From contig CAZVUM010000031.1 in NCBI GenBank assembly GCA_964629575.1, positions 1 to 53,187 of the forward strand: a DNA stretch of 53,187 nucleotides, in the 5' to 3' direction. Position 1 is the stretch's first letter. Each line of letters opens with the position of its first letter. Shown piece after piece: positions 27,024-35,460 of the stretch. The notes under the pieces were generated by a model, which saw only the letters and a list, made by a program, of their open reading frames with translations, was not told the DNA's origin and searched no databases. Origin of the DNA: JAYPWI01 sp964629575 (GTDB lineage: Bacteria; Actinomycetota; Acidimicrobiia; Acidimicrobiales; Poriferisodalaceae). The translations under genes and the position numbers were made by a program.

Positions 27024-28073
27024 GTGTGGCACCCTGGAGGGAATGTCCGAACCGGCGTGGTTCCGGTGAGCGACGGCTCGCACTCCATGCGGCGACCCGG
27101 CTTGCTCTCCCTCACGCGCACGTACATCCGTAACGTGTCCGAGCACCACACGCTGCTCGCCGCTGGCGGGGTCGCGTTCAATTTCGCCATCGCGCTGGTC
27201 CCCGCGGTTGTCTCGCTGGTGTCGCTCTATGGCCTCGTCGCCGAACCCGACGACGTGGGCACCCAGCTCGAACCGCTCACCGATGCGCTTCCCGACGAAG
27301 CCGCGGCCCTCGTCGTCGCGCAGCTCCGAAGCGTCACGACGATCTCGACGGGTGAGGTCACCGTGGGCCTCGTCATCGGCGTCGTGGCCCTCGTCTGGCT
27401 GGTGTCGAACGCCTTCAACTCGCTCGTGATCGCCATCCGGATCGCCCACGGTCGCAAGAGCCCCCACAACTGGATCCAGGGTCGACTCTTCGCCATCCGG
27501 CTGTCGTTGTTCGCCCTCATCGTCACGACCGTCGTGGTGTGGGCGCTGATCGCGTTGCCGCGCACCCTCGATGCGGTCGGTGTCGGCGACACGGCGCGCG
27601 ATCTTCTGTCGCTTGCCCGATGGCCGTTGGTCCTGCTCTTCGTCGCCGGATCCCTGCAGTGGATCTATCGAAGCGTCGTCGGACCTGCCGCATCGATCAG
27701 GGCACGCCACATCGCAGTCTTGATCGGCGGCGCGATCCTGGTGGGCGGAACGGTCGGGATGGCCACCGCCGCCAGCAGCGCCGATCGGCTGCAGGCGACG
27801 TTCGGCACGCTGGGCGCGGTAGCGGTACTGCTGGCGTGGCTGTATCTCTCGGCCGTCGCGGTGCTCTTGGCCGCCGAGGCCGAATCAGTCCTCAGCGCTC
27901 GTGTCGGCGGCTCGAACCGGCGGCGTCGGTGGGGTCGCAAGAACGAAGAACGTCATCCCCGCGGCGGCAAGCACGGAGAGAATCGTGAATCCGGACCGAT
28001 AGCTCCCCGTGACATCGGCCAGGATGCCGGCGATCAGAGGCCCGAGAGTGGTCCCGAGCATCACGATCAATGA
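27024..28073 (+). CDS. YihY/BrkB-family membrane protein
   Basis: A 349-aa protein with six predicted membrane helices. The N-terminal part HHTLLAAGGVAFNFAIALVP and the later ATFGTLGAVAVLLAWLYLSAVAVLLAAEAE are typical of the family. The ~50-residue tail is polar and rich in Arg/Gly/Glu. The last 189 bp lie antisense within the MFS gene. The start at 27024 (GTG) has GGAGAGG 8 nt upstream; GTG at 27057 is an alternative. Known members are poorly understood and have been linked to serum resistance. Confidence 0.88.
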   Translation: MWHPGGNVRTGVVPVSDGSHSMRRPGLLSLTRTYIRNVSEHHTLLAAGGVAFNFAIALVPAVVSLVSLYGLVAEPDDVGTQLEPLTDALPDEAAALVVAQLRSVTTISTGEVTVGLVIGVVALVWLVSNAFNSLVIAIRIAHGRKSPHNWIQGRLFAIRLSLFALIVTTVVVWALIALPRTLDAVGVGDTARDLLSLARWPLVLLFVAGSLQWIYRSVVGPAASIRARHIAVLIGGAILVGGTVGMATAASSADRLQATFGTLGAVAVLLAWLYLSAVAVLLAAEAESVLSARVGGSNRRRRWGRKNEERHPRGGKHGENRESGPIAPRDIGQDAGDQRPESGPEHHDQ

Positions 28074-29174
28074 GCTGATCCCCATGATCGCCCCGAACGA
28101 CGACGACCCGAAGTAGTCCGCCCGCAACGCCTGCATGAGCGGACCGCGGGCACCCCACGCGAAGCCGTGGAGCACGACGAACAGCCACACCATTGCCCCC
28201 GACGTCGCATACGCCAGCACCAGGATGCCCGCTGCGTGGCCCAACATCGCGAGCGAAGCGATCAGCCGCTTGTTGACCCGGTCGCCGAGCCAGCCGCCGA
28301 CGGCCATCCCGACCAGCTGCATCAGTGGCAGCGCGCCCAGGAAGAAGCTTGCCTCCTGGAGCGAGTAGCCGCGCTCCCCCTCGAGGTACAGCGCGAGGTG
28401 TGCGAGAACCGCACCCACCACAAACAGTGCACTCATGTGCCCGAGCGAGATCATCCAGAACGCTCGGGTCCTGATCGCCTCGGCCGCGGTGAAGTGGATC
28501 TCGGTCAATCCTTCGGCCCTGGGGAGGTCGGCGGGAGCGGTGTCTTCGCCGTCAACCCGCTGACCGAACTCGGCGGGTGACCCGTCGAGCACCCGCGCCA
28601 GGACGAAGATGACCGCGCTGCCCACAAGCCCCGAGACGCCCGCCGTGCATCGCCAGCCGACGCGGTCGACGAAGAACACCACGACGGTCACGGCGGCGCC
28701 ACCGATCGCGAACCCCATGCTGCCGAAGGCCAACGCCCGCGCCCGCTTGCGCTCGAACCACTTGACGATGGCCACCGTCACGGTCAGGAAGCCCGACAAC
28801 CCCGCGCCGATCGAGATCACCAGGAACGCCAGGAAGAACTGCCACAGACTCTGGATCTGGCTGAACGCGACGAACCCGATCCCGAGCATCACGGCGCCGG
28901 TTCGAGCGACGCGACGTGGGCCGAATCGATCGAGCATCCAACCCTGCAGCGGACCGAGCAGCGCAGACTCGGCCCGGTTCATGGAGTAGGCGGCGCTGAG
29001 GGTGGACTTGCTCCAGCCGAACTCCTCTTCGAGCACCACCGCATAGGCCCCGAAGGCCTGCAGGATCAGTGCGCTCTGGAGGCCCTGGATGATCGCGCCC
29101 GCCCGCACCACCTTCCATCCGCGGAAGGTCGATCGGAGGCGCGGCACCGACCCATCCTGTCGCATCCTCGCCAC
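27885..29174 (-). CDS. Major facilitator superfamily transporter
   Basis: A 429-aa, twelve-helix MFS permease. The loop 2-3 motif appears as GWMLDRFGPRRVARTG, and the second half has a matching GGWLGDRVNKRLIA. The relation to the monocarboxylate (OFA) group is suggested by the N-terminal FGWSKSTLSAAYSMNR. The substrate is unknown. The start is probably GTG 29174 or ATG 29165. It converges with BrkB, overlapping by 189 bp, and is divergent from the hydrolase gene at 29209. Confidence 0.9.
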   Translation of the reverse strand: MARMRQDGSVPRLRSTFRGWKVVRAGAIIQGLQSALILQAFGAYAVVLEEEFGWSKSTLSAAYSMNRAESALLGPLQGWMLDRFGPRRVARTGAVMLGIGFVAFSQIQSLWQFFLAFLVISIGAGLSGFLTVTVAIVKWFERKRARALAFGSMGFAIGGAAVTVVVFFVDRVGWRCTAGVSGLVGSAVIFVLARVLDGSPAEFGQRVDGEDTAPADLPRAEGLTEIHFTAAEAIRTRAFWMISLGHMSALFVVGAVLAHLALYLEGERGYSLQEASFFLGALPLMQLVGMAVGGWLGDRVNKRLIASLAMLGHAAGILVLAYATSGAMVWLFVVLHGFAWGARGPLMQALRADYFGSSSFGAIMGISSLIVMLGTTLGPLIAGILADVTGSYRSGFTILSVLAAAGMTFFVLATPPTPPVRAADTSAED

Positions 29175-29208
29175 GGCCGCGCGCTCCCCGGCTGGCTACG
29201 ATCCGGCC

Positions 29209-29991
29209 GTGACCAGCAACGTTCCGATCGAGCCGGCCGAGCTGCACATCGCGCACAGCGCGGGTGCCGCGGACGCACCCACCCTTCTGTTCCTGCACGG
29301 TCTCGGCGGGACCGGCGCTGTGTGGGGCCGGGTCGCCGCACTCGCCGACTGGCCAGGTGACGTCGTGCTTCCGGATCTTCGCGGGCACGGCGCGTCGCCC
29401 TGGACACGCACGTACTCCTTCGGTGCGATGGCCTCCGACGTGGCGGGGCTTCTCCCCGAGGGGCGGCCCGTAGTGGCCGTGGGTCACTCGATGGGCGGTG
29501 CGGTTGCGCTGGCCCTGGCGTCGGGTTGGTTCGGTGTCGAGGTCGCCTCCGTCTACACCGTGGGCATCAAAGTGGAATGGACCGACGAGGAACTCGCCGG
29601 GATCCCTCTTATCGCATCCAAGCCTCCCCGGGAGTTCGACGATGAGGCCGGCGCACGCGAATGGGCGGCCAAGCTGGCCGGGCTCTACGGCGTGGTCGAG
29701 CTGGACGACCCGATCCTCGACCGAGCGATCTCGCCGGCAGGCGCAGGCTGGCGCGCTGCGCTCGACCCCCGCGCAGGCCTCGTCGGTCCGCCGCCGCTCA
29801 GACCTCTGCATCACGCCATGGGAGACACGCCGGTGATGCACACCCTCGGGGAAAACGACCACATGGTCGATGAGGCCACAGCGGCCTCGATGGGCGCTCC
29901 CGTCGAGGTCTTCGCCGGTGCCGGCCACAACGCGATGGTCGAACGTCCAGACGAGGTGTGGGCCTCGATCGAGCGCTTCTGTCGTCCGTGA
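29209..29991 (+). CDS. Alpha/beta hydrolase (Ser nucleophile)
   Basis: A 260-aa protein with LLFLHGLGGTGAVW, the nucleophile elbow VGHSMGGAVA, acid GENDHMVDE and His GAGHNAMVERP, a complete triad in order. Lengths and spacing match the BioH/RutD/MhpC-like group. The GTG at 29209 is preferred, because upstream in-frame codons overlap the MFS promoter and start. It lies between an MFS transporter and a LysR-type gene, 3 bp from the latter's stop. The substrate is unknown. Confidence 0.88.
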   Translation: MTSNVPIEPAELHIAHSAGAADAPTLLFLHGLGGTGAVWGRVAALADWPGDVVLPDLRGHGASPWTRTYSFGAMASDVAGLLPEGRPVVAVGHSMGGAVALALASGWFGVEVASVYTVGIKVEWTDEELAGIPLIASKPPREFDDEAGAREWAAKLAGLYGVVELDDPILDRAISPAGAGWRAALDPRAGLVGPPPLRPLHHAMGDTPVMHTLGENDHMVDEATAASMGAPVEVFAGAGHNAMVERPDEVWASIERFCRP

Positions 29992-29994
29992 GGA

Positions 29995-30924
29995 TCAGTC
30001 GCCGGCTGCGACCTCGGTGATGAGCCAATCGCGCATCGCCGCTGCGGCAGGCGACAGCGTCCGGTCGGCCAGGGCGAGGATCTGGAAGGGCCTATCGGTC
30101 CGCACCTCACGGTCTCCCAGGCGGACCAGGGATCCGCTGCTCACCAGCGGTCCGACGATGTGGTGCCAGCCGAGAGCGACGCCCTGGCCCGCCATCGCCG
30201 CATGGAGGGTGAGGCTGTAGTCGCTGAACCGGGCGCCGTGGGTGATGGGTGGACCCTCCCAGCCCGACTCGTTCAGCCAGGTCGCCCAGTCCATGCGAGG
30301 TCGGTAGCGCTCAGTGAGGTGCAAGAGCGGCAGCTGCGCTGCCAGGTCGTCGAGACCGACGCTAGACGGGTCGGCCACGAGGCCGGGTCCTGCGACCGGG
30401 TAGATCAGCTCACGGGCCAGGAGCCAGCGCTCGAAGCCGGGCCACGTGCCGTGCCCATGCGGAATCCACAGGTCGGCGCCATCGGTTCCGACGTCGCCGT
30501 CGGTGTCATCGGTCGAACATCGCAGCTCGATCTGTGGATGCTCGTGCTTGAACCGAGGGAGTCGGGGAAGCAGCCAATGTGTCGCGAACGACGTCGACAC
30601 CGAGAGCTCGACGCTCCGATCGGCCTGCGACGCCTGTCGGACGCTTGCCACAGCCGCGTCGAGACGTCCGAACGCCGCCCCCACCTCCTCCGACAGCCGA
30701 GTACCTTCAGCCGTCAGCGTGGCACCACCCGAGCCTCGGTTGAACAGCGGCGTGCCCAACTCGGACTCCAACCGCTTCACGGCGTGGCTCACCGCCGGCT
30801 GACCGATCCCCAGCTCAGCGGCGGCCGCGGTGAAGCTCTCATGTGACGCCGCAGCCGCAAAGACCCGGAGCCACCGGTCGGGAATGGTGTCGGTGCGGCC
30901 CGGCCGGTCATTCATCAAATTCAT
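29995..30924 (-). CDS. LysR-type transcriptional regulator
   Basis: A 309-aa regulator. The N-terminal helix-turn-helix is typical: RWLRVFAAAASHESFTAAAAELGIGQPAVSHAVKRLE in outline (about residues 14-50), followed by LGTPLFNRG. An effector-binding domain starts near 90. It is divergent from the dehydrogenase, dioxygenase and sulfatase operon, and LysR regulators commonly control the adjacent divergent operon, so it likely senses an intermediate of that pathway. The start is ATG at 30924 or 30915; neither has a strong ribosome-binding site. Confidence 0.92.
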   Translation of the reverse strand: MNLMNDRPGRTDTIPDRWLRVFAAAASHESFTAAAAELGIGQPAVSHAVKRLESELGTPLFNRGSGGATLTAEGTRLSEEVGAAFGRLDAAVASVRQASQADRSVELSVSTSFATHWLLPRLPRFKHEHPQIELRCSTDDTDGDVGTDGADLWIPHGHGTWPGFERWLLARELIYPVAGPGLVADPSSVGLDDLAAQLPLLHLTERYRPRMDWATWLNESGWEGPPITHGARFSDYSLTLHAAMAGQGVALGWHHIVGPLVSSGSLVRLGDREVRTDRPFQILALADRTLSPAAAAMRDWLITEVAAGD

Positions 30925-31030
30925 GATGGCATGGATCAATCGGGGGATTCCCACGCCAGTGACGTGCGATTAGCGTTGAGAACACGATGTGGACCGCAGT
31001 CCAGACATGACTGCAACACGAGGAGAGCCT
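30925..31030. promoter_or_regulatory. Divergent promoter region between LysR and dehydrogenase operon
   Basis: This 106-bp spacer must hold both promoters. A GAGGAGA ribosome-binding site precedes the GTG at 31031. I do not see an unambiguous T-N11-A LysR box. An upstream ATG at 31007 (in frame) is less well placed relative to that ribosome-binding site. Confidence 0.5.
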
Positions 31031-31942
31031 GTGACGACGATCGGCTTCGTCGGGCTCGGCAACATGGGTGGACCGATGTGTACCCGCCTCGCTCAGGCCG
31101 GCTATGACATCGTGGCGTTCGACCTCCGCGAGGAGGCCGTGGAGGTGGTCGCGGTCGCGGGGGCACGGCGCGGAGCGTCCGCCGTCGACTGCGCGACGCA
31201 GGCGGACCTTCTTCTCACCTCGCTTCCTCGGCCCGACCATGTCGAAGCGGTGATGGCGGGCGACAACGGTGCGCTGGCCGCGCTTGCGCCCGGATCGATC
31301 TGGGTGGACCTCACCACCAACCGCCGGGACTTGGTCGAGCGACTGGCTTCGGAGGCTCCTGAGGGGGTCACGGTCGTGGACTCACCTGTCACCGGCGCGG
31401 TCGATGGGGCGCGCAACGGTCGACTCACTCTTTTCGCCGGCGGCGCCGACGCGGATCTCGACCGGGTCGTGCCGGTTCTCGACAACCTCGGGCTGGTGAT
31501 CCGCAGCGGGTCGCTCGGCGCGGGCAACGTCGTCAAGCTCGTCACCAACCAGCTCTGGTTCATCCACGCAGCGGCAATCGGCGAAGGGTTCGCGCTCGGG
31601 ATGGCCAACGGCGTGGACCTCGACACGCTCTGGTACGCGATCAGGGAGTCGGTCGGCGACTCGTTCGTAGCGCGCCACGATGCACCGTCGATCTTCGCCG
31701 GTCACTACGACCCCAGCTTCACGCTCGATCTGTGCCTCAAGGACCTGTCGCTCATCGCGGAGCTGGCCTCGACGCTCCCGACCGATCTCCCCATGACCGA
31801 ACGGGCGCATGAGACGTTCACTCGCGCCACCGACCGGTACGGACCAGACGAAGGCGAGCTCCACGTCGCCAAGCGCATCGAGGACGACGCCCAGCTGTCG
31901 TTCCGATTGGACGGTGACTGGACGCCGCCCTGGGAGCAGTGA
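31031..31942 (+). CDS. 3-hydroxyisobutyrate dehydrogenase-family NAD(P)-dependent oxidoreductase
   Basis: A 303-aa beta-hydroxyacid dehydrogenase. The Rossmann motif GFVGLGNMGGPM is near the N-terminus, the substrate loop DSPVTGAVDGA follows, and the catalytic Lys lies in GAGNVVKLVTNQLW. It probably oxidises a beta-hydroxyacid or reduces a related aldehyde acid. The GTG at 31031 is favoured by the GAGGAGA ribosome-binding site. It is the first gene of the operon; its stop overlaps the next gene as GTGA. Confidence 0.9.
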   Translation: MTTIGFVGLGNMGGPMCTRLAQAGYDIVAFDLREEAVEVVAVAGARRGASAVDCATQADLLLTSLPRPDHVEAVMAGDNGALAALAPGSIWVDLTTNRRDLVERLASEAPEGVTVVDSPVTGAVDGARNGRLTLFAGGADADLDRVVPVLDNLGLVIRSGSLGAGNVVKLVTNQLWFIHAAAIGEGFALGMANGVDLDTLWYAIRESVGDSFVARHDAPSIFAGHYDPSFTLDLCLKDLSLIAELASTLPTDLPMTERAHETFTRATDRYGPDEGELHVAKRIEDDAQLSFRLDGDWTPPWEQ

Positions 31943-32808
31943 CGATGGCGATCACCGACATCGACGAGCTCGTCGACGCGGACCGATACCCACTCGGCCG
32001 ACCGGGCGACCCTGCCTACCGGGACGCGGTCGACGCGGCTCGAGTGGGGCTGAGAGCAGACGGGTGTGCCGTCGTGAAGCAACTCGTCCGCCCAGACGCC
32101 GTCGCGGCGCTCAACGGCGAGATCGTCTCGCAGAAACACACCACCCACTTCAGCCGCGAGACGATCAACCCGTACTTCCACTTCCACCACAGCCCCGACT
32201 TTCCCGAACGGCACCCGATGAACACGTTCATCGAGCGGTCGAGTGGCTTTATCCCCGGCGACTCGTGGGATCCGAGCGGATCCATGAACGCGCTGTTTCG
32301 GGCGCCCGAGGTGGCTCGGTTCGTTGCGGACTGCCTCGAGATCCCCGAACTGCACTGCTACGCCGACCCCTTGGCGGGCCTCACCGCCAACATTCTCGAC
32401 CCGGGGCAGCTGTTCACGTGGCACTTCGACACCAACGACTTCGCCGTCACCGTGCTCGTCGACGAGGCCGACGACGGCGGCCTGTTCGAGTACGTCCCCA
32501 ACATCCGGTCGGGGTCAGACGAAGGGTTCGAGCGCATCCAGGCGATTCTCGAAGGCGGGCGCGAGGGCGTCGTCACCCTCGACCTCGAACCCGGCGACCT
32601 GCAGATCTTCCGCGGGCGGTATTCGCTCCATCAGGTGACCCGTGTCCCCGAGTCGAGCCGCCCCCGCCACGCGGCGATCTTCGCCTACACCGCCGAGCCG
32701 GGGGTGATCGGACGGGTCGAACGCACCCAGCAGCTGTTCGGGCGGGTCCTGCAGGAACACCTCGACGCCGAGAGAGAACGAGTCCGCGGCGACGCCCTCA
32801 CCGACTGA
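31939..32808 (+). CDS. Phytanoyl-CoA-dioxygenase-like Fe(II)/2-OG oxygenase
   Basis: A 289-aa non-heme iron oxygenase. The facial triad is visible as H162 and D164 in TWHFDTNDF and a distal His in YSLHQVTRV (~228). The layout fits the PhyH-type (cupin-fold) 2-OG oxygenases, though similarity to a named enzyme is not evident. GTG start overlapping the previous stop. In context it would oxidise the substrate before or after the dehydrogenase step. A sulfatase follows after 29 bp. Confidence 0.8.
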   Translation: MTMAITDIDELVDADRYPLGRPGDPAYRDAVDAARVGLRADGCAVVKQLVRPDAVAALNGEIVSQKHTTHFSRETINPYFHFHHSPDFPERHPMNTFIERSSGFIPGDSWDPSGSMNALFRAPEVARFVADCLEIPELHCYADPLAGLTANILDPGQLFTWHFDTNDFAVTVLVDEADDGGLFEYVPNIRSGSDEGFERIQAILEGGREGVVTLDLEPGDLQIFRGRYSLHQVTRVPESSRPRHAAIFAYTAEPGVIGRVERTQQLFGRVLQEHLDAERERVRGDALTD

Positions 32809-32837
32809 GCCTCGACCCTGCTCCTAGGGTGAGCGGC

Positions 32838-34424
32838 GTGGACAGCCCGACCAACGTGTGCGTCGTCCTGCTCGACTCGCTCAACCGCCACATGCTCGGC
32901 AGCTACGGCGGCGACGAGTTCGATACTCCCAATCTCGACCGGTTCGCAGCCCGCGCCACCCGCTTCACGAACCACGTCACCGGATCGCTCCCCTGCATGC
33001 CCGCGCGGCACGACATCCTCTGCGGCGCGCTCGACTTTCTGTGGAAGCCCTGGGGTTCGATCGAGATCTGGGAAGAGCCGATCACCCGTGTGCTGTCTGG
33101 TGCCGGCGTCACGACGTTCCTCGCCACGGACCACCCGCACCTCTTCGAGTCCGGCGGCGAGAACTACCACGTCGACTTCTCCGGGTGGGAGTACGTGCGG
33201 GGACACGAGGGCGACCTGTGGCGCACCCACCCCGATCCATCGTGGGTCGGCACGCCTGCCCTGCCCGCCCGGTCTGGTGGGTGGTTCTTCCAGCAGCAGT
33301 ACGGCATCGACCGACTCGAACGAGGCTACGACCGGTCGCGCACCTTCTTCCGGGACGAAGAGGACTACCCGGGTCCGCGCACGATGCGTGAGACGGAGCG
33401 CTTCCTGCGAGATGCCACGCCGCACCACGACCGGTGGTTCGTGTTCGTGGACGAATTCGACCCGCACGAGCCGTTCGACACGCCAGAGCCGTGGGCCTCC
33501 CGCTACCAGGACGGGCCATGGAACGAGGAGTGGATCATCTGGCCGCCGTACGCCCATGGAGTCCTCTCCGCGGGCCTCATGACCGAGGCCGAAAGGCGGC
33601 ACGTGCGGGCGAACTACGGAAGCAAGCTGTCGATGATCGACCACTGGTTCGGTCGGGTGCTGGACGTCTTCGACGAGCGGGACCTCTGGGGCGACACCGC
33701 GCTGATCGTGTGCACCGACCACGGGCACTACCTGGGCGAGGAGCGTGACGGACGCGACGTGTGGGGCAAGCCGAACGTGCCTCACTATGAGCCGCTCGGG
33801 CACACACCCCTTCTGATCCACTGGCCTGGCGTGGAGGGTGGCGGTGAGTGCACCGCGCTGACCACCAACGTCGACCTGTTCGCCACGATCGCCGACGCTT
33901 TCGACGCCGACGTCCGCCAGACCACGCACGGGCGATCCCTGGTGCCGCTGCTGACCGGCGAGGTGGAGGCGGTTCGGGAGTGGGCACTGGGCGGAGTGTG
34001 GGGCAGGTGGGTCCAGGTCACGGACGGGCGGCGGAAGTATGCACGTGGATCCGTCGAGGGCAACCGGCCGCTCTCGATGTGGTCCAACCGTTGGTCCACG
34101 ATGCCGACCCATGTTTCGGGCTTCGACGGGCTGCCGCTTCCGGATCAGCGGGCGTGGCTCGACACGATGCCGGGGAGCGAGATCCCAGTGATCCGCCAGC
34201 CCTACGACGCCGACGACCCGTTGCCGTTCTGGGGCGCGGGACGAGCACAGCAGGAGACACACTTCCTGTTCGATCTCGACGTCGATCCAGACGAGCAGGA
34301 GAACCGAGCGGCCCGAGGCGAATCAGTCGAGGCCGACATGCTCGAACTTCTTCACGTCGCGCTCCGCGAGATCGACGCCCCCGAGGAGCAGTTCACCCGC
34401 CTGAGAATGGTGCCTGGCACCTAG
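32838..34424 (+). CDS. Type I sulfatase (formylglycine-dependent)
   Basis: A 528-aa sulfatase. The maturation motif is C53-M-P-A-R57, the CxPxR signature in which Cys is converted to formylglycine. The N-terminal NVCVVLLDSLNR metal-binding region is present, as are VDEFDPHEPFDTP, TDHGHYLGEERDG and WGKPNVPHYEPL. It lacks a signal peptide, so it is probably cytosolic. GTG at 32838 is preferred; GTG at 32829 is an alternative. The C-terminal MVPGT and the TAG stop lie inside the palindromic repeat at 34409-34457, so the natural C-terminus may have been altered by the repeat. Confidence 0.9.
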   Translation: MDSPTNVCVVLLDSLNRHMLGSYGGDEFDTPNLDRFAARATRFTNHVTGSLPCMPARHDILCGALDFLWKPWGSIEIWEEPITRVLSGAGVTTFLATDHPHLFESGGENYHVDFSGWEYVRGHEGDLWRTHPDPSWVGTPALPARSGGWFFQQQYGIDRLERGYDRSRTFFRDEEDYPGPRTMRETERFLRDATPHHDRWFVFVDEFDPHEPFDTPEPWASRYQDGPWNEEWIIWPPYAHGVLSAGLMTEAERRHVRANYGSKLSMIDHWFGRVLDVFDERDLWGDTALIVCTDHGHYLGEERDGRDVWGKPNVPHYEPLGHTPLLIHWPGVEGGGECTALTTNVDLFATIADAFDADVRQTTHGRSLVPLLTGEVEAVREWALGGVWGRWVQVTDGRRKYARGSVEGNRPLSMWSNRWSTMPTHVSGFDGLPLPDQRAWLDTMPGSEIPVIRQPYDADDPLPFWGAGRAQQETHFLFDLDVDPDEQENRAARGESVEADMLELLHVALREIDAPEEQFTRLRMVPGT

Positions 34425-34457
34425 CGTTACGATTCGTAACACAAAGTGCCAGGCACC
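34409..34457. repeat. 49-bp nested palindromic repeat, copy 1
   Basis: Outer arms GGTGCCTGGCAC (34409-34420) and GTGCCAGGCACC (34446-34457) are perfect inverted repeats. An inner inverted repeat GTTACGA-T-TCGTAAC lies at 34426-34440. It is nearly identical to the element at 38108-38156, with only two differences (GC versus AT just before GTTACG) and the same orientation. The left arm encodes the final VPGT residues and the stop codon of the sulfatase. Confidence 0.9.
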
Positions 34458-34581
34458 TGGATCGGCTGTTCACCTCGCACTTCGGCACCAACGACGTCGC
34501 GCTCCACCCGCGTCGCAGGGTCTTCGGCAGTTCCGATGTCCATAGCTGCGGCTTGTGACCGCTCACACCATCCAGAAGGAC
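34458..34581. other. Spacer with no recognised gene
   Basis: This stretch lies between the repeat and the epimerase stop. A short plus-strand open frame ending near 34558 is visible but matches nothing that I recognise and has no start or ribosome-binding site. It may be part of the islet's decayed flank. Confidence 0.5.
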
Positions 34582-35457
34582 TCACGCCCCGACTCCCAAG
34601 GCGTCACGCAGCCCGCTTTCCAGGTCGAATCGCGGCGCAAACCCCAACGACTGCAGCTGGGTGGTGTCAGCGAAGAGTCGTGAGGGGTCGCCCTCGGGCC
34701 GCTGGAGCGCACCGAGTTCGGCGTGGCCCGGTCCATCGACCAGCCGCTCTGCCAGCTTGATCAGCGCGGCCACCGGAACAGGCGTGCCGCTACCGATATT
34801 GATCGCGTCGTTCGCCGGGGCATCAATCAGCAGCGCCAACGCACGGGCAATGTCGCCGGTGTGCAGGAAATCGCGTTCCTGGCGCCCGTCTGTGCAGGGC
34901 ACCGCCCTGCCGCGCCGTAGGCCCCGCGCAAGATCGCCCAGAAGACGGCCCTCCGGTTCGCCGGGGCCGTAGCAGAAGAACAAACGCGCCCAGGCGACCG
35001 ACAGCCCCAGTGCTGTGGCCCCGCGGACCATCGCCAGCCCCGTCGCTGCTTTCGCCGCGCCGTAGAGCGTCGACGGGCGCAGGGCCGTGTCTTCGCCGAG
35101 CCGCTCGGTGGACCAGTCGTATTCGGCGCAACTCCCGGCCGCGATTGCCCGTCGTCCGCCTGCCTCGGCGAACTCCTCGGCGAGCATCAGCGTCGCACGC
35201 GTCCAGTGCAAGTTGGCCCGCGACGTCCAGCGGTCCGGACCGTCGTACCAGGCCAGGTGAACCAGCACCTCAGCGCTGGCGCTTCGCACCGCGTCCTGGC
35301 GAGAGCGGTCGTCCAGCAGATCGCAACGGATGGTCTGTACACCGTCGACGTCACGGCGCCCCAGGGCCACGACCTCGTGTCCCAAACCCTCGAGGGTCGC
35401 AACGACCGGGCGGCCGATGAGGCCGCTCGCTCCGGTAACCGCGATCCGATTCGGCAC
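34582..35457 (-). CDS. NAD-dependent epimerase/dehydratase (sugar nucleotide)
   Basis: A 291-aa extended SDR. The NAD motif TGASGLIGRP lies at ~8-17, and the YxxxK active site is in STLYGAAKA. Probably a reductase or epimerase that acts on a CDP-4-keto sugar after methylation. GTG start at 35457, three bases after the methyltransferase stop. Third intact gene of the sugar operon. In known gene sets of this type (cytidylyltransferase, 4,6-dehydratase, methyltransferase, epimerase), it completes a branched or methylated deoxysugar. Confidence 0.88.
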   Translation of the reverse strand: MPNRIAVTGASGLIGRPVVATLEGLGHEVVALGRRDVDGVQTIRCDLLDDRSRQDAVRSASAEVLVHLAWYDGPDRWTSRANLHWTRATLMLAEEFAEAGGRRAIAAGSCAEYDWSTERLGEDTALRPSTLYGAAKAATGLAMVRGATALGLSVAWARLFFCYGPGEPEGRLLGDLARGLRRGRAVPCTDGRQERDFLHTGDIARALALLIDAPANDAINIGSGTPVPVAALIKLAERLVDGPGHAELGALQRPEGDPSRLFADTTQLQSLGFAPRFDLESGLRDALGVGA

Positions 35458-35460
35458 GGA

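Noticed and set aside
32685..34262. Long open frame on the strand opposite the sulfatase
   Set aside because: It lies wholly antisense to a gene with clear catalytic motifs; its translation has no family features and reflects high GC codon bias.
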